Shown one piece after another: positions 26,867 through 36,371 of a stretch of 64,000 nucleotides of DNA (the first letter of the stretch is position 1; every line of letters begins with the position of its first letter). The position numbers and the translations under genes are program-made. The DNA lies in contig JABFXY010000096.1 of assembly GCA_013361525.1 (NCBI GenBank), forward strand, positions 30,434 to 94,433, read 5' to 3'. The notes under the pieces were generated by a model that had not been told where the DNA came from, made no database searches, and saw nothing but the letters and a program-made list of their open reading frames with translations. The stretch is from Polyangiaceae bacterium. GTDB taxonomy: Bacteria; Myxococcota_A; Polyangia; Polyangiales; Polyangiaceae.

Positions 26867-27598
26867 TCATCGAAGGTTGCTTCCGAACTGCAGGACCCGC
26901 GCGGAGCAACCGCGCGCGCTTGGGACATGGACGACGCCGCCGTCCGTCTCGAGATACGCCCCCGTCGGCGGACGGTCGGCTTTTACCCAGAGCCGGAGCG
27001 TGTCGGTGCCGATGGGCTGCTCCCGCCTCAAGTCCATGTTGTCGGGGATACGTCCGCCGTATCCGTGATACGTGACGATCCGCCCTCCACGAGGCAAACA
27101 TCGAAGCGTCTGTTCGACGAGCGACACGTCCCGCCAATATCGCTTCTCGGTCAGCTCGACATGGTCATCGAGGTGAGCCAGGTGTGAGTATAGGTTCTCG
27201 GCGAATGGATTGAAGACGTAGATCGCGCTGTATCCGCGCATCCGGGGAAGACTCGCCTGCGCGTGAAGAAAACTCGTTCGCCGGTGTACGTTCAGCTGTC
27301 GCGCGGCGGTGCGCGCGGCCGTGATCAGGCTATGGCGGTGTTCGATCCCCACGAACCTTGCCGGCGTGAGCGAGGCTCCGATGATGCACAACTTGCCGAC
27401 GCCGGAGCCGACGTCGAGGACGGTCTTCGCACCGCCTTCCGTCAGCCAAATCGCGGCCAGGGACGCGACGCGGACCGGGGTCCAGAATCGCGCGGAGACT
27501 TCGCGCCACGGATCCCGGTAGACGCTGTCGAACTCCTCGTCTGTCAGGCGGCCTGATCGCAGGCGGGCGAGGGGGGCGGCGACGGCATGGCGGTTCAC
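26867..27598 (-). CDS. SAM-dependent methyltransferase, locus 2
   Basis: A 243-residue class I methyltransferase: RLTDEEFDSVYRDPWREVSA, SAM motif VLDVGSGVGKLCIIGA, FVGIEH, YSAIYVFNPFAENLYSHL and VTYHGYGGRIPDNMDL. It aligns along its length with the methyltransferase domain at 21252-22337 and the protein at 29022-29744 but has no receiver. The GTG at 27598 is chosen because similarity starts at once after it. It is preceded by its own sigma-54 promoter and followed 40 bp later by the small gene and the sigma-factor-like gene, likely one operon. Confidence 0.85.
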   Translation of the reverse strand: MNRHAVAAPLARLRSGRLTDEEFDSVYRDPWREVSARFWTPVRVASLAAIWLTEGGAKTVLDVGSGVGKLCIIGASLTPARFVGIEHRHSLITAARTAARQLNVHRRTSFLHAQASLPRMRGYSAIYVFNPFAENLYSHLAHLDDHVELTEKRYWRDVSLVEQTLRCLPRGGRIVTYHGYGGRIPDNMDLRREQPIGTDTLRLWVKADRPPTGAYLETDGGVVHVPSARGCSARVLQFGSNLR

Positions 27599-27695
27599 GG
27601 TGCCCCGACGCCGACTGGCTGCAGAAAGGGATGGTTGACAATGATTGCGAAGGCGTGGCGGGTGGCGCGCATTTGGCGTGAAGTACGGCGTCCTT

Positions 27696-27711
27696 GGCAA
27701 CTGTCGTGCCG
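27696..27711 (-). promoter_or_regulatory. sigma-54 promoter, locus 2 methyltransferase
   Basis: The minus strand reads CGGCACGACAGTTGCC, a full match to GGCACG-N4-TTGC. Transcription would start near 27685, leaving about 87 nt before the GTG at 27598. Confidence 0.75.
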
Positions 27712-27829
27712 CACCATGTTTCGCGCGCGGATCCCAGGCTCCGCGCTTGGCGCCGGACACAAACGCGAGACCGCGATGCCTTTCCGGATCATGTGCCGCA
27801 ATAGGCTAAGGCGTTGATGCGGTAAATGC

Positions 27830-27844
27830 GACAATTTGACGTAG
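27830..27844 (-). promoter_or_regulatory. shared upstream activating element, locus 2
   Basis: The minus strand reads CTACGTCAAATTGTC from 27844. Its first base is 134 bp upstream of the first G of the -24 element, exactly as at locus 1. The core is a near-palindrome (GnCAA-n-TTGnC), suiting a dimeric activator. Confidence 0.75.
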
Positions 27845-27976
27845 CTATTGCGCCTCGTCGTTCGCGAGATCGACGACCAGCGATCTGGCGCTCCGGCGCG
27901 ACCTGGGGCTCGGGTTGCCGACCGAGTGTCACCATTCGCGGATAGCGTCACGTGGGGAGGCTCGCGCCGGCGCAGC

Positions 27977-28405
27977 TCATCGCGCCTTGTCTCGAGCGCG
28001 GCGACTCGCCTCGGTCTCTGAAGTTTCCACATCGCTGGGCGGGTCTGCCGACCTGAGTCGTTGTCGCACCGCACGGATCTCGGCGGCCGAAAGCTCCTCA
28101 CCGTCCCACGTGCTCGCGCGGAAGCGGTAACCGCGCTGCGCGTCGAGCTGAATCGCGTACGCCTCCCCGCCGCTCGCGTGGTGCGCGCATAGCTCGAGCA
28201 AGCAGGCGGCGTTTTCGAAGCAGCGCACGGGCCCAGCGCCGGTCCACATGACCTTGAGCGCGCTCTCCCCCCACACGAGATTGTGGTCGAGGATGTTGTC
28301 TCGCCCCTGCTGGAAGCCCTCTTCGTCGAGGACGTGCTGCAAACGCACGCGGGCCGCGGGATCGCGGAATGACAAGGCGGCCCAGAAGAACATCTCCGCT
28401 GACAT
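27977..28405 (-). CDS. hypothetical protein
   Basis: A 142-residue soluble protein beginning MSAEMFFWAALSFRDPAARV, with QHVLDEEGFQQGRDNILDHN, and CFENAACLLELCAHHASGGE in the centre, ending in a charged tail. No family or motif recognised. It lies between the upstream regions of two divergent methyltransferase loci, on the minus strand, so it could be read through from its own promoter only. Confidence 0.65.
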   Translation of the reverse strand: MSAEMFFWAALSFRDPAARVRLQHVLDEEGFQQGRDNILDHNLVWGESALKVMWTGAGPVRCFENAACLLELCAHHASGGEAYAIQLDAQRGYRFRASTWDGEELSAAEIRAVRQRLRSADPPSDVETSETEASRRARDKAR

Positions 28406-28778
28406 GATCGATATCTACCCTAGCGCCGCCGAGCGTGCGAGCGTCGACCCTTTACTTCGCTATGGCAGAATGACGCAAACACGCGGTGCGACTCGGCATT
28501 GTGGAATCGCGCATCGAGCGCACACCCGACGGCCGCATGCCGACGCAAGCAAGCTTTGATAACCAGATAGCCATCCTCAAAGCGCTGGCACGCTGATGCC
28601 GAGACCATCAGACGTGTCGCACCGCAAACCTCATATGCCGATCGCGGGCGCCTACGCTATGCGACGCATACGCTGCACTGCGTACCAAACGGCCGTCACG
28701 GTGGAGCTTGCAACGGAGCCGCGTGAACGGCGCGCGTCGGTGGCTCCGCCAACCGACGGACGACCCGTCGAGGATTTA

Positions 28779-28793
28779 CTACGTCAAGTTGTC
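28779..28793 (+). promoter_or_regulatory. shared upstream activating element, locus 3
   Basis: CTACGTCAAGTTGTC starting at 28779, 133 bp before the first G of the -24 element at 28912. Orientation toward the methyltransferase gene is the same as at loci 1 and 2. Confidence 0.75.
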
Positions 28794-28910
28794 ATATTTG
28801 AGCAGGCCAGAGATTCGATCTGCCGCCACATCGGTGCATTCGGCGCAGTAGCGGAAACCGGCGAGCGCCCACGGTGCTCGCTCAAGCCCGATTGCCCTTC
28901 TCCCTACGCG

Positions 28911-28926
28911 CGGCACGACGGTTGCA
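28911..28926 (+). promoter_or_regulatory. sigma-54 promoter, locus 3 methyltransferase
   Basis: CGGCACGACGGTTGCA is a full match to GGCACG-N4-TTGCA. Start of transcription near 28937 gives a leader of about 85 nt, the same length as at locus 2. Confidence 0.78.
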
Positions 28927-29021
28927 GCCGCGGCGCGCGTGCGTCCCACGACCCGCCTATCGCGACAAACCACGCCAACCCCGGACGGTCCAACCAAAGG
29001 CGCGCGGGAGGCCGACGCCGG

Positions 29022-29744
29022 GTGGCTGCGTTGACCGCGGTGGACGTCGAGGTGTCGGCGGCGCGACTCCGATCAGGCGAGGTCAGCGACGGCGAATTCG
29101 ATGCGTTGTACGCCACGACCTGGCAGGACGTCTCGGCGCGGTATTGGACACCGGTCGACGTCGCGACGATCGCGGCACGCTGGCTTACGGAGGCCGGCGC
29201 AAAGAGGGTTCTCGACGTCGGATCCGGGGTCGGAAAGGTGTGCCTCATCGGCGCGGCGATCACCAAAGCCACCTTCGTCGGCATCGAGCAGCGGTTCGCA
29301 CTCGTGATGGCCGCCCGCGCCGCGGCCCAGGTTCTGAACGTCGAGCGCCGTACGATGTTCATTCACGCGGAGGCGAGCATCTCGCTCATGCGCGGATACA
29401 GCGCCCTCTACCTATTCAACCCCTTTGGCGAAAACCTCTATTCGACGGCGGGTCAGCTGGACCAGCGTGTCACGCTGGGCAAGGAGCGCTATTGCCAAGA
29501 CCTCTCGCTCGTCGAGGAGGTCCTCCGATTGATGCCTCCAGGCGGACGTGTCGTTACCTATCACGGGTTTGGTGGCCGCCTCCCAGACAACATGGATATC
29601 GCGCGGGAGGAGCCCATCGGTTCGGACGTCTTACGTCTCTGGATCAAGACGGAACGGGCCGCAGCGGGCAACTTCATCGAAACCGACGGTGGCCTCGTCC
29701 ACCTTCCCGCGAACCTGCTCGAGCGAACTGCGGGCGGGCACTGA
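29022..29744 (+). CDS. SAM-dependent methyltransferase, locus 3
   Basis: A 240-residue class I methyltransferase with VLDVGSGVGKVCLIGA, FVGIEQRFALVMAARAAAQ, MFIHAEASISLMRGYSALY, LFNPFGENLY and VTYHGFGGRLPDNMDI. It is closely similar to the protein at 26867 and to the methyltransferase half of the fusion at 21252. The GTG at 29022 is chosen because the conserved region begins shortly after; GTG at 29040 is an alternative. A family A gene follows 52 bp later on the same strand, the same pairing as at locus 1. Confidence 0.85.
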   Translation: MAALTAVDVEVSAARLRSGEVSDGEFDALYATTWQDVSARYWTPVDVATIAARWLTEAGAKRVLDVGSGVGKVCLIGAAITKATFVGIEQRFALVMAARAAAQVLNVERRTMFIHAEASISLMRGYSALYLFNPFGENLYSTAGQLDQRVTLGKERYCQDLSLVEEVLRLMPPGGRVVTYHGFGGRLPDNMDIAREEPIGSDVLRLWIKTERAAAGNFIETDGGLVHLPANLLERTAGGH

Positions 29745-29796
29745 CCCTTCAATGAATCAGGATTCATCCGCAGAGCCGGCCCGAGGAGTCACGCCG

Positions 29797-30888
29797 ATGT
29801 CGACCGTCCAAACCCGCTATTGGATCGAGGGACGTCCGAGCCTGCTCCGCGCTGGTGACGTGGTCGTTCCGCGGCCTGGCCTGGCTTCCTCTACACACCT
29901 GGTCGCAGGGTTCGGCCGCTCCGCAATTGCTAGGGATGCGTGGCCGCCAAAAATTTTTGAGTTGCGCGCGGCAGCCGGCAAACGCCAGGACGGCTCGACT
30001 GAGGCTGTGCAGCTCGCGCGCGAGCTCGACACGGAAGACGCATTCGGGGGTCGAGCTTCGGAGATCAGCGGATTCATACGAGACCTGAGCGCCGGAAGGT
30101 GGGTGTCGGCGCGCGACGGCGGGGCGTGGCAGTCGCAGGTCGTGGCCATGTTCGCCGAGCACGTTCGCCGCCTCTCCGAGTCTCATCCGCTTCCATGGCG
30201 GATGCAGCTCGGTCGCATAGCGAGCTTCAAGGCGCTGGCTAAATGGGCTCACCGCACGCCAGTTCCTTCGCCGTATTTGGAGGCTCGCGGCAAAGAGCTG
30301 AGCGGTGCCATGACGTCTGCGGCGCCGGATCGGCTGGCAGGCGCCCATGCTTTGGCGTTCATCGCGACGTTCGAGCTCATCCGCGCCGTCGGAGCCGAGC
30401 TCTTCCGCGTAGCCGCGACCGACTCCGCGGGGGGACTTCCGCTCGCGCTCGGGCCAGGACGAGGCGGAAAGCCGATCAGGCTGGCGACGGGCATCTTCGA
30501 ATACCTCGGTCCGGTGGCCGACGAAGTTCCAGAGCGGGCGCTCGACGCGTTCGTCATGGCATCGCCGAGCGACGACCTCCTGGCCGCGGCGCTCAAGGTG
30601 TTTTGGCAAACGATCGGCAGACGGGTCGTCGAGCGGTTGGCGCATGCACCAACGGACGTTGCCGACCTATGCAACGTCGTCTGCCAGCAAGCCCTCATGG
30701 GTTGGACGCTCCTCATGCGTGACGGGCTCATCCCGACCTTAGCGGCGTACGCGGGCACGTTGACCCTCATGCCCTCGCACAAGCTGAACGCATTCGAGCC
30801 GCTGCTCGAGATGGCACGCCTCGGTGCGGTCCCTCTCGGCACGACCGCGCCGGACAAGCTGGTCGTTTTCACCAGAGCACTGAGCTGA
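29797..30888 (+). CDS. unknown family A protein, copy 2
   Basis: A 363-residue protein, paralogue of that at 19998-21071. Conserved blocks: TRYWIEGRPSLLRAGD, DAWPPKIFELRAA, ASFKALAKWA, DRLAGAHALAFIATFELIRA with VGAELFR, ADEVPERALDAF, and AFEPLLEMARLGAVPLGTT with VFTRALS at the end. No signal peptide or membrane segment stands out and no catalytic motif is recognised. The ATG at 29797 has a GAGGAG ribosome-binding site; an ATG at 29752 lacks one. Probably cotranscribed with the methyltransferase gene 52 bp upstream. Confidence 0.8.
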   Translation: MSTVQTRYWIEGRPSLLRAGDVVVPRPGLASSTHLVAGFGRSAIARDAWPPKIFELRAAAGKRQDGSTEAVQLARELDTEDAFGGRASEISGFIRDLSAGRWVSARDGGAWQSQVVAMFAEHVRRLSESHPLPWRMQLGRIASFKALAKWAHRTPVPSPYLEARGKELSGAMTSAAPDRLAGAHALAFIATFELIRAVGAELFRVAATDSAGGLPLALGPGRGGKPIRLATGIFEYLGPVADEVPERALDAFVMASPSDDLLAAALKVFWQTIGRRVVERLAHAPTDVADLCNVVCQQALMGWTLLMRDGLIPTLAAYAGTLTLMPSHKLNAFEPLLEMARLGAVPLGTTAPDKLVVFTRALS

Positions 30889-31074
30889 TTGCGTCCGAAC
30901 CACCGACCCGGAGTGACCCCCGCCGTGCAGCGTAGGAACCCTCGAGCGTGACGACCTGATTGCATCTCTTCGTAGTTCCATTGAATGCGGGCGATCGACC
31001 GGAAGGCGCAAAAGGCGCAAACCCTAGCAGTTGCTTCGCCCGCCGATGGTTCGGTCCATGCACGCGTTTACTTC

Positions 31075-31476
31075 ATGAACTTCGACGTGTCGTACGGAAT
31101 CACGAAGCGACTGACCAATGTCACGCTCGTCCAGGCCCGCGAACGAGTTGCCACGGCGCTGCAGCAACAGGGCTTTGGCGTTTTGACGGAGATCGATGTC
31201 CAAGCAACCTTGAAGAAGAAGCTGGGAGTCGAAACGGCCCCTTATGTCATTCTCGGGGCCTGCAATCCGACGCTCGCACACCAAGCGTTACAGAAAGAGC
31301 CGGCGATCGGATTGCTACTACCGTGCAACGTCGTCCTAGCGGAGGACGCTGGAGATGTCGTCGTATCGGCGGCTTCACCGCGCTCCATGTTCTCGCTCGT
31401 CGAGGCAGGCAGCGACGTGGCGAACGTCGCCACCGAGGCGGAGAAGCGCCTCCGTGCGGCCCTCGACAACGTGTGA
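31075..31476 (+). CDS. DUF302-family protein
   Basis: A 133-residue protein with the DUF302 pattern: MNFDVSYGITKRL, then QARERVATALQQQGFGVLTE, DVQATLKKKLG, YVILGACNPTLAHQAL, and LLLPCNVVLAE. The fold is known but its biochemical role is not established; such proteins often accompany stress, metal or membrane-energy genes. The ATG at 31075 starts the conserved domain. The P-type ATPase gene begins immediately after it, so the two probably form an operon. Confidence 0.85.
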   Translation: MNFDVSYGITKRLTNVTLVQARERVATALQQQGFGVLTEIDVQATLKKKLGVETAPYVILGACNPTLAHQALQKEPAIGLLLPCNVVLAEDAGDVVVSAASPRSMFSLVEAGSDVANVATEAEKRLRAALDNV

Positions 31477-31507
31477 CGCCCGCGCAGGCGCGCGGCTGCG
31501 CCCGCCG

Positions 31508-34126
31508 GTGCACCGGACCACGCGTGTGGCGGCGCGGGACGACCGCGCGGGGGCGTCGCTGCTCGACGCCGCCGCACGGTTCCCGGACGAGCGCCTGAAG
31601 GCGCTCGGCTCGTCGTGGCGGGGTTTGAACGAGTCCGAGGCTCAACGCCGGCTCGTCGAACATGGCTTCAACGAGGTGCGCAAAGATCGGGGGCCATCCG
31701 CCGTGCGCCTGCTGCTCGGCAACTTCACGCACACGCTCGCATTGCTGCTTTGGTTCGCGGCCGGCTTGGCGCTGGCGGCGCGGGCAGTCCCGCTCGCGAT
31801 TGCAATTGTCGCCGTCATTGCCGTGAATGGACTATTCGCGTTCGTACAGGAATGGCGAGCCGAGCGTGTTCTGCAAGCGTTGACCGCGCAGGTCCAAGTT
31901 TTTGCTCGCGTGACCCGCGACGGACGCGAACGGACGGTCCCGGCACGGGAGCTCGTACCCGGCGACCTTTTACAACTGGACGCGGGCGCCATCGTGCCGG
32001 CCGATTGCATGATCGTTGCGTCTCGGACGCTCTCTCTAGACCTGTCGATGCTCACCGGCGAGACGGTTCCGGTCGCGCGTGACGCCGAGCCCCACCCTAG
32101 TGACACCCACGTGTCGATGGTGGAGCTTCGCTGCGTCGCACCTGCCGGAGCGCTTGTCTCGACGGGCACGAGCCAGGGCGTCGTCATCGCGACCGGAAAT
32201 GACAGCGCCGTCGGAAGAGTCGCGACCCTGCTTCGAAGCGTGGAGCGAGGGACCTCATTTCTGGAGCAGCAGATCAGGCGCCTATCGCGAACGACTGCGA
32301 TCATTGCCGTTGCGACGGGGACCGCGACACTTTCGGCGGCGGTCCTCGCAGGCCGAGCCGATATCATCGCCGCGCTGACGTTCGCGACCGGCGTCATCGT
32401 CGCACTGGTCCCCGAAGGGCTGTTGCCGACGCTGAGCGTGGCGCTCGCGATGGGTGCAAGGCGAATGAGCGAGCGGGGAGCGCTCGTTCGCCGTCTCGCT
32501 GCGATCGAAATCGTCGGTGCCACCACGGTCGTATGCACGGACAAGACGGGAACGCTGACCACGAACGTTTTGCGCGTACGCCGATTCGTTGCTGCGTCGG
32601 GTCGAACGGACATCCATCGATTGGCCGGGCTCGCAGCCGTCCTCTGCAACGATGCCCGGGTCGCAGACGGGGCCGCCCGGTTCGGGGGCGATCCGATAGA
32701 TGTCGCGCTCGCCGTTTGGGCGTCTGAGCTCGGGATAGAGCTGAGCTCTTCGCGAGAGACATGCCCTCGAACCGATGAAATCGTATTCGACGCCCGCCGC
32801 CGATTCATGTCGGTGACGTGCATTCTCGACGGAGAACGTCGGCGATTCGTCAAGGGTGCTCCCGAGGCGTTGCAAGGTCTCACGGCGGCGCGCCACCCGC
32901 CGCACATCAGCCGTGCAATCGAGCTCGCCGCGGCGCGCGGCGAGCGCGTTCTCGCGCTCGCCGAGGGGCCGGTCGACGGGCCCCTCACCTTGCTCGGCGT
33001 CTTGGAACTGCAGGATCCGCCGCGGCCCGAGGTGCCAGCTGCTGTCGCGGCCTGCCGGCGCGCAGGCATCAAGATCGTCATGCTGACTGGTGACCACGTC
33101 GCTACGGCACGCGGCCTTGGTCAGCAGATCGGATTCGCAGATCGCGACACGCACGCCGTGGTGGGCGACGACATCGACGGCCTGTCGGATGCGGAGCTCA
33201 CAAACTTGCTGCGGACCGACGTCATCGTCGCGCGTGTTACACCCGAGCAAAAGCTGCGTGTCGTACAGACGATGCGCCGCGCCGGACATGTCGTCGCCGT
33301 CACGGGCGACGGAGTCAACGACGCACCCGCTCTGCGTGCCGCGGACGTCGGTGTTGCCATGGGAGCCCGCGGAACCGAGGTAGCAAAGCAAGCAGCGGAT
33401 ATCGTCCTTCGTGACGACAACTTCGCGACGCTCGTGGCCGCCATCGAGGAGGGCCGGGCCATCAAAGCCAACATCCGCCGATTCGTCAGCTACGTATTCA
33501 CGAGCAACGTCGCAGAGGTGGTGCCGTTTCTCTTGTTCATCTTCGGGCTTGTGCCGCTACCGCTCACGATCGTGCAGGTGCTCGCGATCGACCTCGGGAC
33601 CGATATGCTGCCGGCGCTTGCGCTGGGCACGGAGCCGCCCTCGGAGCGCACCATGGACGTCGCGCCTGAATCTCCGCGAGCACCGCTTCTGGGCCGTTCG
33701 CTGGCGGTGCGTACTTTTCTTTTCTACGGTGTGATCGAGGCCGCACTGGGCATGGCCGCGTTCTTGGCGGTCTTTGGCGTTCACGGGTGGCGACCGCCGG
33801 GCTCGTTCGGACCATTTGCGAACTATGGTGGAGAAGCGTCGACCCTTACGTTTCTCGGAATCGTGGGCGGCCAGGTGGGGTGTCTCGTCGCACAACGAAG
33901 TGGTGGTCCGGCCGCGCGTGTGTCTCTCGGGCGCAATCCATGGATCGGTCTCGCATGGGTCGCGGAGATTGGCCTCGTACTCGGCTTCGTCTATGTACCC
34001 GGCCTGAAACACGCGTTCACGATGACCGCGGTTCAACCACTGTGGCTTCTAGCCATCCCGGCCGGAGCCATCGTCATGGCCGGCGCCGACGAAGTTCGCC
34101 GCCGACTGCATCATGAGTGGGGCTAA
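31508..34126 (+). CDS. P2-type cation-transporting ATPase
   Basis: About 872 residues. Cation-ATPase N-domain, actuator loop with MLTGETVPVARDA, M4 with VALVPEGLLPTLSVALA, phosphorylation motif CTDKTGTLT, nucleotide-binding region with RRFVKGAPEAL, TGDGVNDAPALRAADVG and a C-terminal transmembrane domain (LAIDLGTDMLPALALG). The VPEGLLPT and IDLGTDMLPA motifs resemble Na+/K+- and H+/K+-like P2C pumps more than Ca2+ pumps. The transported ion cannot be fixed from sequence. The start is uncertain; GTG at 31508 precedes a conserved N-domain, and an earlier GTG at 31454 would overlap the DUF302 gene. Confidence 0.88.
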   Translation: MHRTTRVAARDDRAGASLLDAAARFPDERLKALGSSWRGLNESEAQRRLVEHGFNEVRKDRGPSAVRLLLGNFTHTLALLLWFAAGLALAARAVPLAIAIVAVIAVNGLFAFVQEWRAERVLQALTAQVQVFARVTRDGRERTVPARELVPGDLLQLDAGAIVPADCMIVASRTLSLDLSMLTGETVPVARDAEPHPSDTHVSMVELRCVAPAGALVSTGTSQGVVIATGNDSAVGRVATLLRSVERGTSFLEQQIRRLSRTTAIIAVATGTATLSAAVLAGRADIIAALTFATGVIVALVPEGLLPTLSVALAMGARRMSERGALVRRLAAIEIVGATTVVCTDKTGTLTTNVLRVRRFVAASGRTDIHRLAGLAAVLCNDARVADGAARFGGDPIDVALAVWASELGIELSSSRETCPRTDEIVFDARRRFMSVTCILDGERRRFVKGAPEALQGLTAARHPPHISRAIELAAARGERVLALAEGPVDGPLTLLGVLELQDPPRPEVPAAVAACRRAGIKIVMLTGDHVATARGLGQQIGFADRDTHAVVGDDIDGLSDAELTNLLRTDVIVARVTPEQKLRVVQTMRRAGHVVAVTGDGVNDAPALRAADVGVAMGARGTEVAKQAADIVLRDDNFATLVAAIEEGRAIKANIRRFVSYVFTSNVAEVVPFLLFIFGLVPLPLTIVQVLAIDLGTDMLPALALGTEPPSERTMDVAPESPRAPLLGRSLAVRTFLFYGVIEAALGMAAFLAVFGVHGWRPPGSFGPFANYGGEASTLTFLGIVGGQVGCLVAQRSGGPAARVSLGRNPWIGLAWVAEIGLVLGFVYVPGLKHAFTMTAVQPLWLLAIPAGAIVMAGADEVRRRLHHEWG

Positions 34127-34232
34127 TCGCTCCGTGTGACAGGTGGCGCGAAAGCTGCACGCGCGAGGCTGCCAGCACAAACGTCAAAGTGGCTTGGTCA
34201 AGTCGTGCGCGGATTTAAGCGGGGGATGCCGT

Positions 34233-36350
34233 ATGAACCGTTCCGATCGCCTCGATCCCTTGTTCCGGCCGAGATCGGTTGCGGTCATCGGCGCGTCCCG
34301 CCATCGCGGGTCGATCGCGGGCGAGGTGTTCCACAACCTCGTGACGGGAGGATTCCCGGGGCCGGTGTACCCGGTCAATTGCGCCGCCAGGGCCGTCCAA
34401 TCAGTGGGCGCGTTCTCCTCGGTCTCTGAGCTCCCCGAGACGGTCGATCTCGCGGTCGTCGTGGTGCCTACCGAGCACGTGCTCGAAGTCGTCACCGAAT
34501 GCGCGAAGTGTGGAGTCCGTGGAATCGTGGTGATCACTGCCGGTTTCGCCGAGCTGGGTGCCGAGGGCAAACGCCTTCAAGACCGCCTGGTCACGCTCGT
34601 ACGTTCGCACCGCATGCACATGTTGGGGCCCAATTGCCTCGGCCTCCTCAATACGGACCCGGCGGTCCGTCTGAATGCGACGTTCGCGCCCACTTGGCCG
34701 CCATCCGGGCCCGTATCCGTCGCATCGCAGTCGGGCGCGGTGGGTCTTGCCATTCTCGACTATGCGCAGGCGCTCGGCATCGGAATCAATCAGTTTGCAT
34801 CGACCGGAAACAAGGCCGACCTTTCCGGAAACGACTTCCTGGAATATTGGGAACACGACGCCTCGACCCGGGTGATCCTGCTTTATCTGGAGAGCTTCGG
34901 AAACCCCGTTCGTTTCATGCAAATCGCGCGTCGTGTCTCTCAGAAGAAGCCTATCGCCGTCGTGAAGAGCGGGCGGACGGAGGCCGGCGCGCGCGCCGCG
35001 AGCTCCCACACGGGTGCGCTTGCCGGAATGGATGTGGCGGTCGACGCTTTGCTCGGTCAGGCGGGCGTGCTGCGGACGGACACGATCGAGGAGCTCTTCG
35101 ACGTCGCGACGCTCCTTGCCAATCAGCCGTCCCCGAAGGGCAGCCGCGTCGCAATCGTGACCAACGCGGGCGGCCCTGGAATCATGGCTGCCGACGCGTG
35201 TGCGGGCGGCGGGCTTCTGCTGCCCGAGCTGTCGACGCTCACCGTCGAGTCGCTCCAATCCTTCCTGCCGAGGGCGGCGTCCGTCGGAAATCCTATCGAT
35301 ATGCTGGCGAGCGCCCCGGCCGAGCACTACGAACGCGTCCTTCAGGTCGTACACAGAGACGAAAACGTCGACGCGACCTTGGTCGTGTTCGTGCCGCCCC
35401 TGGTCACCGAAGCAGCGGAGGTGGCGAAGGCGATCGTGCGGGCCGCAGCTGACGTATCCAAGCCGATGCTCACATGCCTCTTGGGCACACACGGGATCCC
35501 CGACGCAATGGAGGTTCTCCGACGCGCGAAGATACCCGCTTACCGCTTTCCCGAGAGCGCGGTCCGCGCGTTGACGCGGGCCGTGCGTTACGCGCGCTGG
35601 CTCGCGCGTGACGGCGGAACGATCCCTGAGTTCGCCAATGTCGACGCCGAGCGAGCGCGATCAATGCTGGCAAGAGCGACAGCGGGTTGGCTCTCTCCAG
35701 CCGAGACGTGCGAGCTCCTCGCGGCATACGGGATTGGCGTAGCTCAGATGAAGCTCGTACGTACCGCTGAGGAAGCCGCGGAAGCCGCTGCCACCATCGG
35801 CTTTCCAGTGGCGCTGAAGCTCGTCTCGCGCCAGATCCTGCACAAGACAGAGGTAGACGGAGTGCGGTTGGGCCTGGCCTCACGCGACGAGGTGTCACGG
35901 GCGTTCGTGTCGATCCAGCAGGGACTCGCGGGGCGCGGCGAGCTCGACAAGATGGAGGGGGCGCTCGTGCAAGAGATGATCTCGGGTGGCGTCGAGACCT
36001 ATATCGGCGTCACGCACGCATCGGGATTCGGCGCGCTCCTCGGTTTTGGAATCGGCGGGGTCAACATCGAGCTATGGCGGGACGTTGCATTTCGCGTTCA
36101 CCCACTCACGAGCACGGACGCCAAAGAGATGCTCGAGCAGATTCGTGGCAAGGCGCTCCTGGAAGGCTTCAGGGGTGGGCCGCTCGCAGACAAGGAGGGC
36201 ATCGTCGATGCAATCCTGCGCGTCGACCGAATGGTCGCCGACAATCCTGAAATCGAAGAGCTCGACATCAATCCCTTGATCGCGCGCCGACCCGGCCACG
36301 GCGTCGTTGCAGTCGATGCGCGAATTCGGGTTCGCTCCACGCCGACCTAG
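34233..36350 (+). CDS. ADP-forming acyl-CoA (acetate-CoA) ligase, fused alpha-beta
   Basis: A 705-residue protein. The N-terminal part is the CoA-binding Rossmann domain (SVAVIGASRHRGSIAG, FPGPVYPVN) plus two succinyl-CoA-synthetase-like domains with the phospho-His region ASSHTGALAG. The C-terminal part (from about 480) is an ATP-grasp domain (FPVALKLVSRQILHKTEVDG, ELDINPL). The reaction acyl-CoA + ADP + Pi to acid + ATP + CoA yields ATP without respiration. It starts at ATG 34233 behind GCGGGGGAT. Its convergent neighbours are a Usp gene and a long stress operon. Confidence 0.92.
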   Translation: MNRSDRLDPLFRPRSVAVIGASRHRGSIAGEVFHNLVTGGFPGPVYPVNCAARAVQSVGAFSSVSELPETVDLAVVVVPTEHVLEVVTECAKCGVRGIVVITAGFAELGAEGKRLQDRLVTLVRSHRMHMLGPNCLGLLNTDPAVRLNATFAPTWPPSGPVSVASQSGAVGLAILDYAQALGIGINQFASTGNKADLSGNDFLEYWEHDASTRVILLYLESFGNPVRFMQIARRVSQKKPIAVVKSGRTEAGARAASSHTGALAGMDVAVDALLGQAGVLRTDTIEELFDVATLLANQPSPKGSRVAIVTNAGGPGIMAADACAGGGLLLPELSTLTVESLQSFLPRAASVGNPIDMLASAPAEHYERVLQVVHRDENVDATLVVFVPPLVTEAAEVAKAIVRAAADVSKPMLTCLLGTHGIPDAMEVLRRAKIPAYRFPESAVRALTRAVRYARWLARDGGTIPEFANVDAERARSMLARATAGWLSPAETCELLAAYGIGVAQMKLVRTAEEAAEAAATIGFPVALKLVSRQILHKTEVDGVRLGLASRDEVSRAFVSIQQGLAGRGELDKMEGALVQEMISGGVETYIGVTHASGFGALLGFGIGGVNIELWRDVAFRVHPLTSTDAKEMLEQIRGKALLEGFRGGPLADKEGIVDAILRVDRMVADNPEIEELDINPLIARRPGHGVVAVDARIRVRSTPT

Positions 36351-36371
36351 CGCGCGCCGGATAGTCACCGT

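Larger units (their letters stand above)
27599..27976. other. 378-bp regulatory stretch upstream of the locus 2 methyltransferase
   Basis: It holds the sigma-54 promoter at 27696-27711 and the upstream element at 27830-27844. No credible gene is seen in the remainder. Confidence 0.6.
28406..29021. other. 616-bp regulatory stretch upstream of the locus 3 methyltransferase
   Basis: It contains the shared element at 28779-28793 and the sigma-54 promoter at 28911-28926. A GTG frame at 28499 gives a 31-residue peptide (VESRIERTPDGRM, ending AILKALAR); it might be a micro-ORF or a gene remnant. No other convincing coding is seen. Confidence 0.55.
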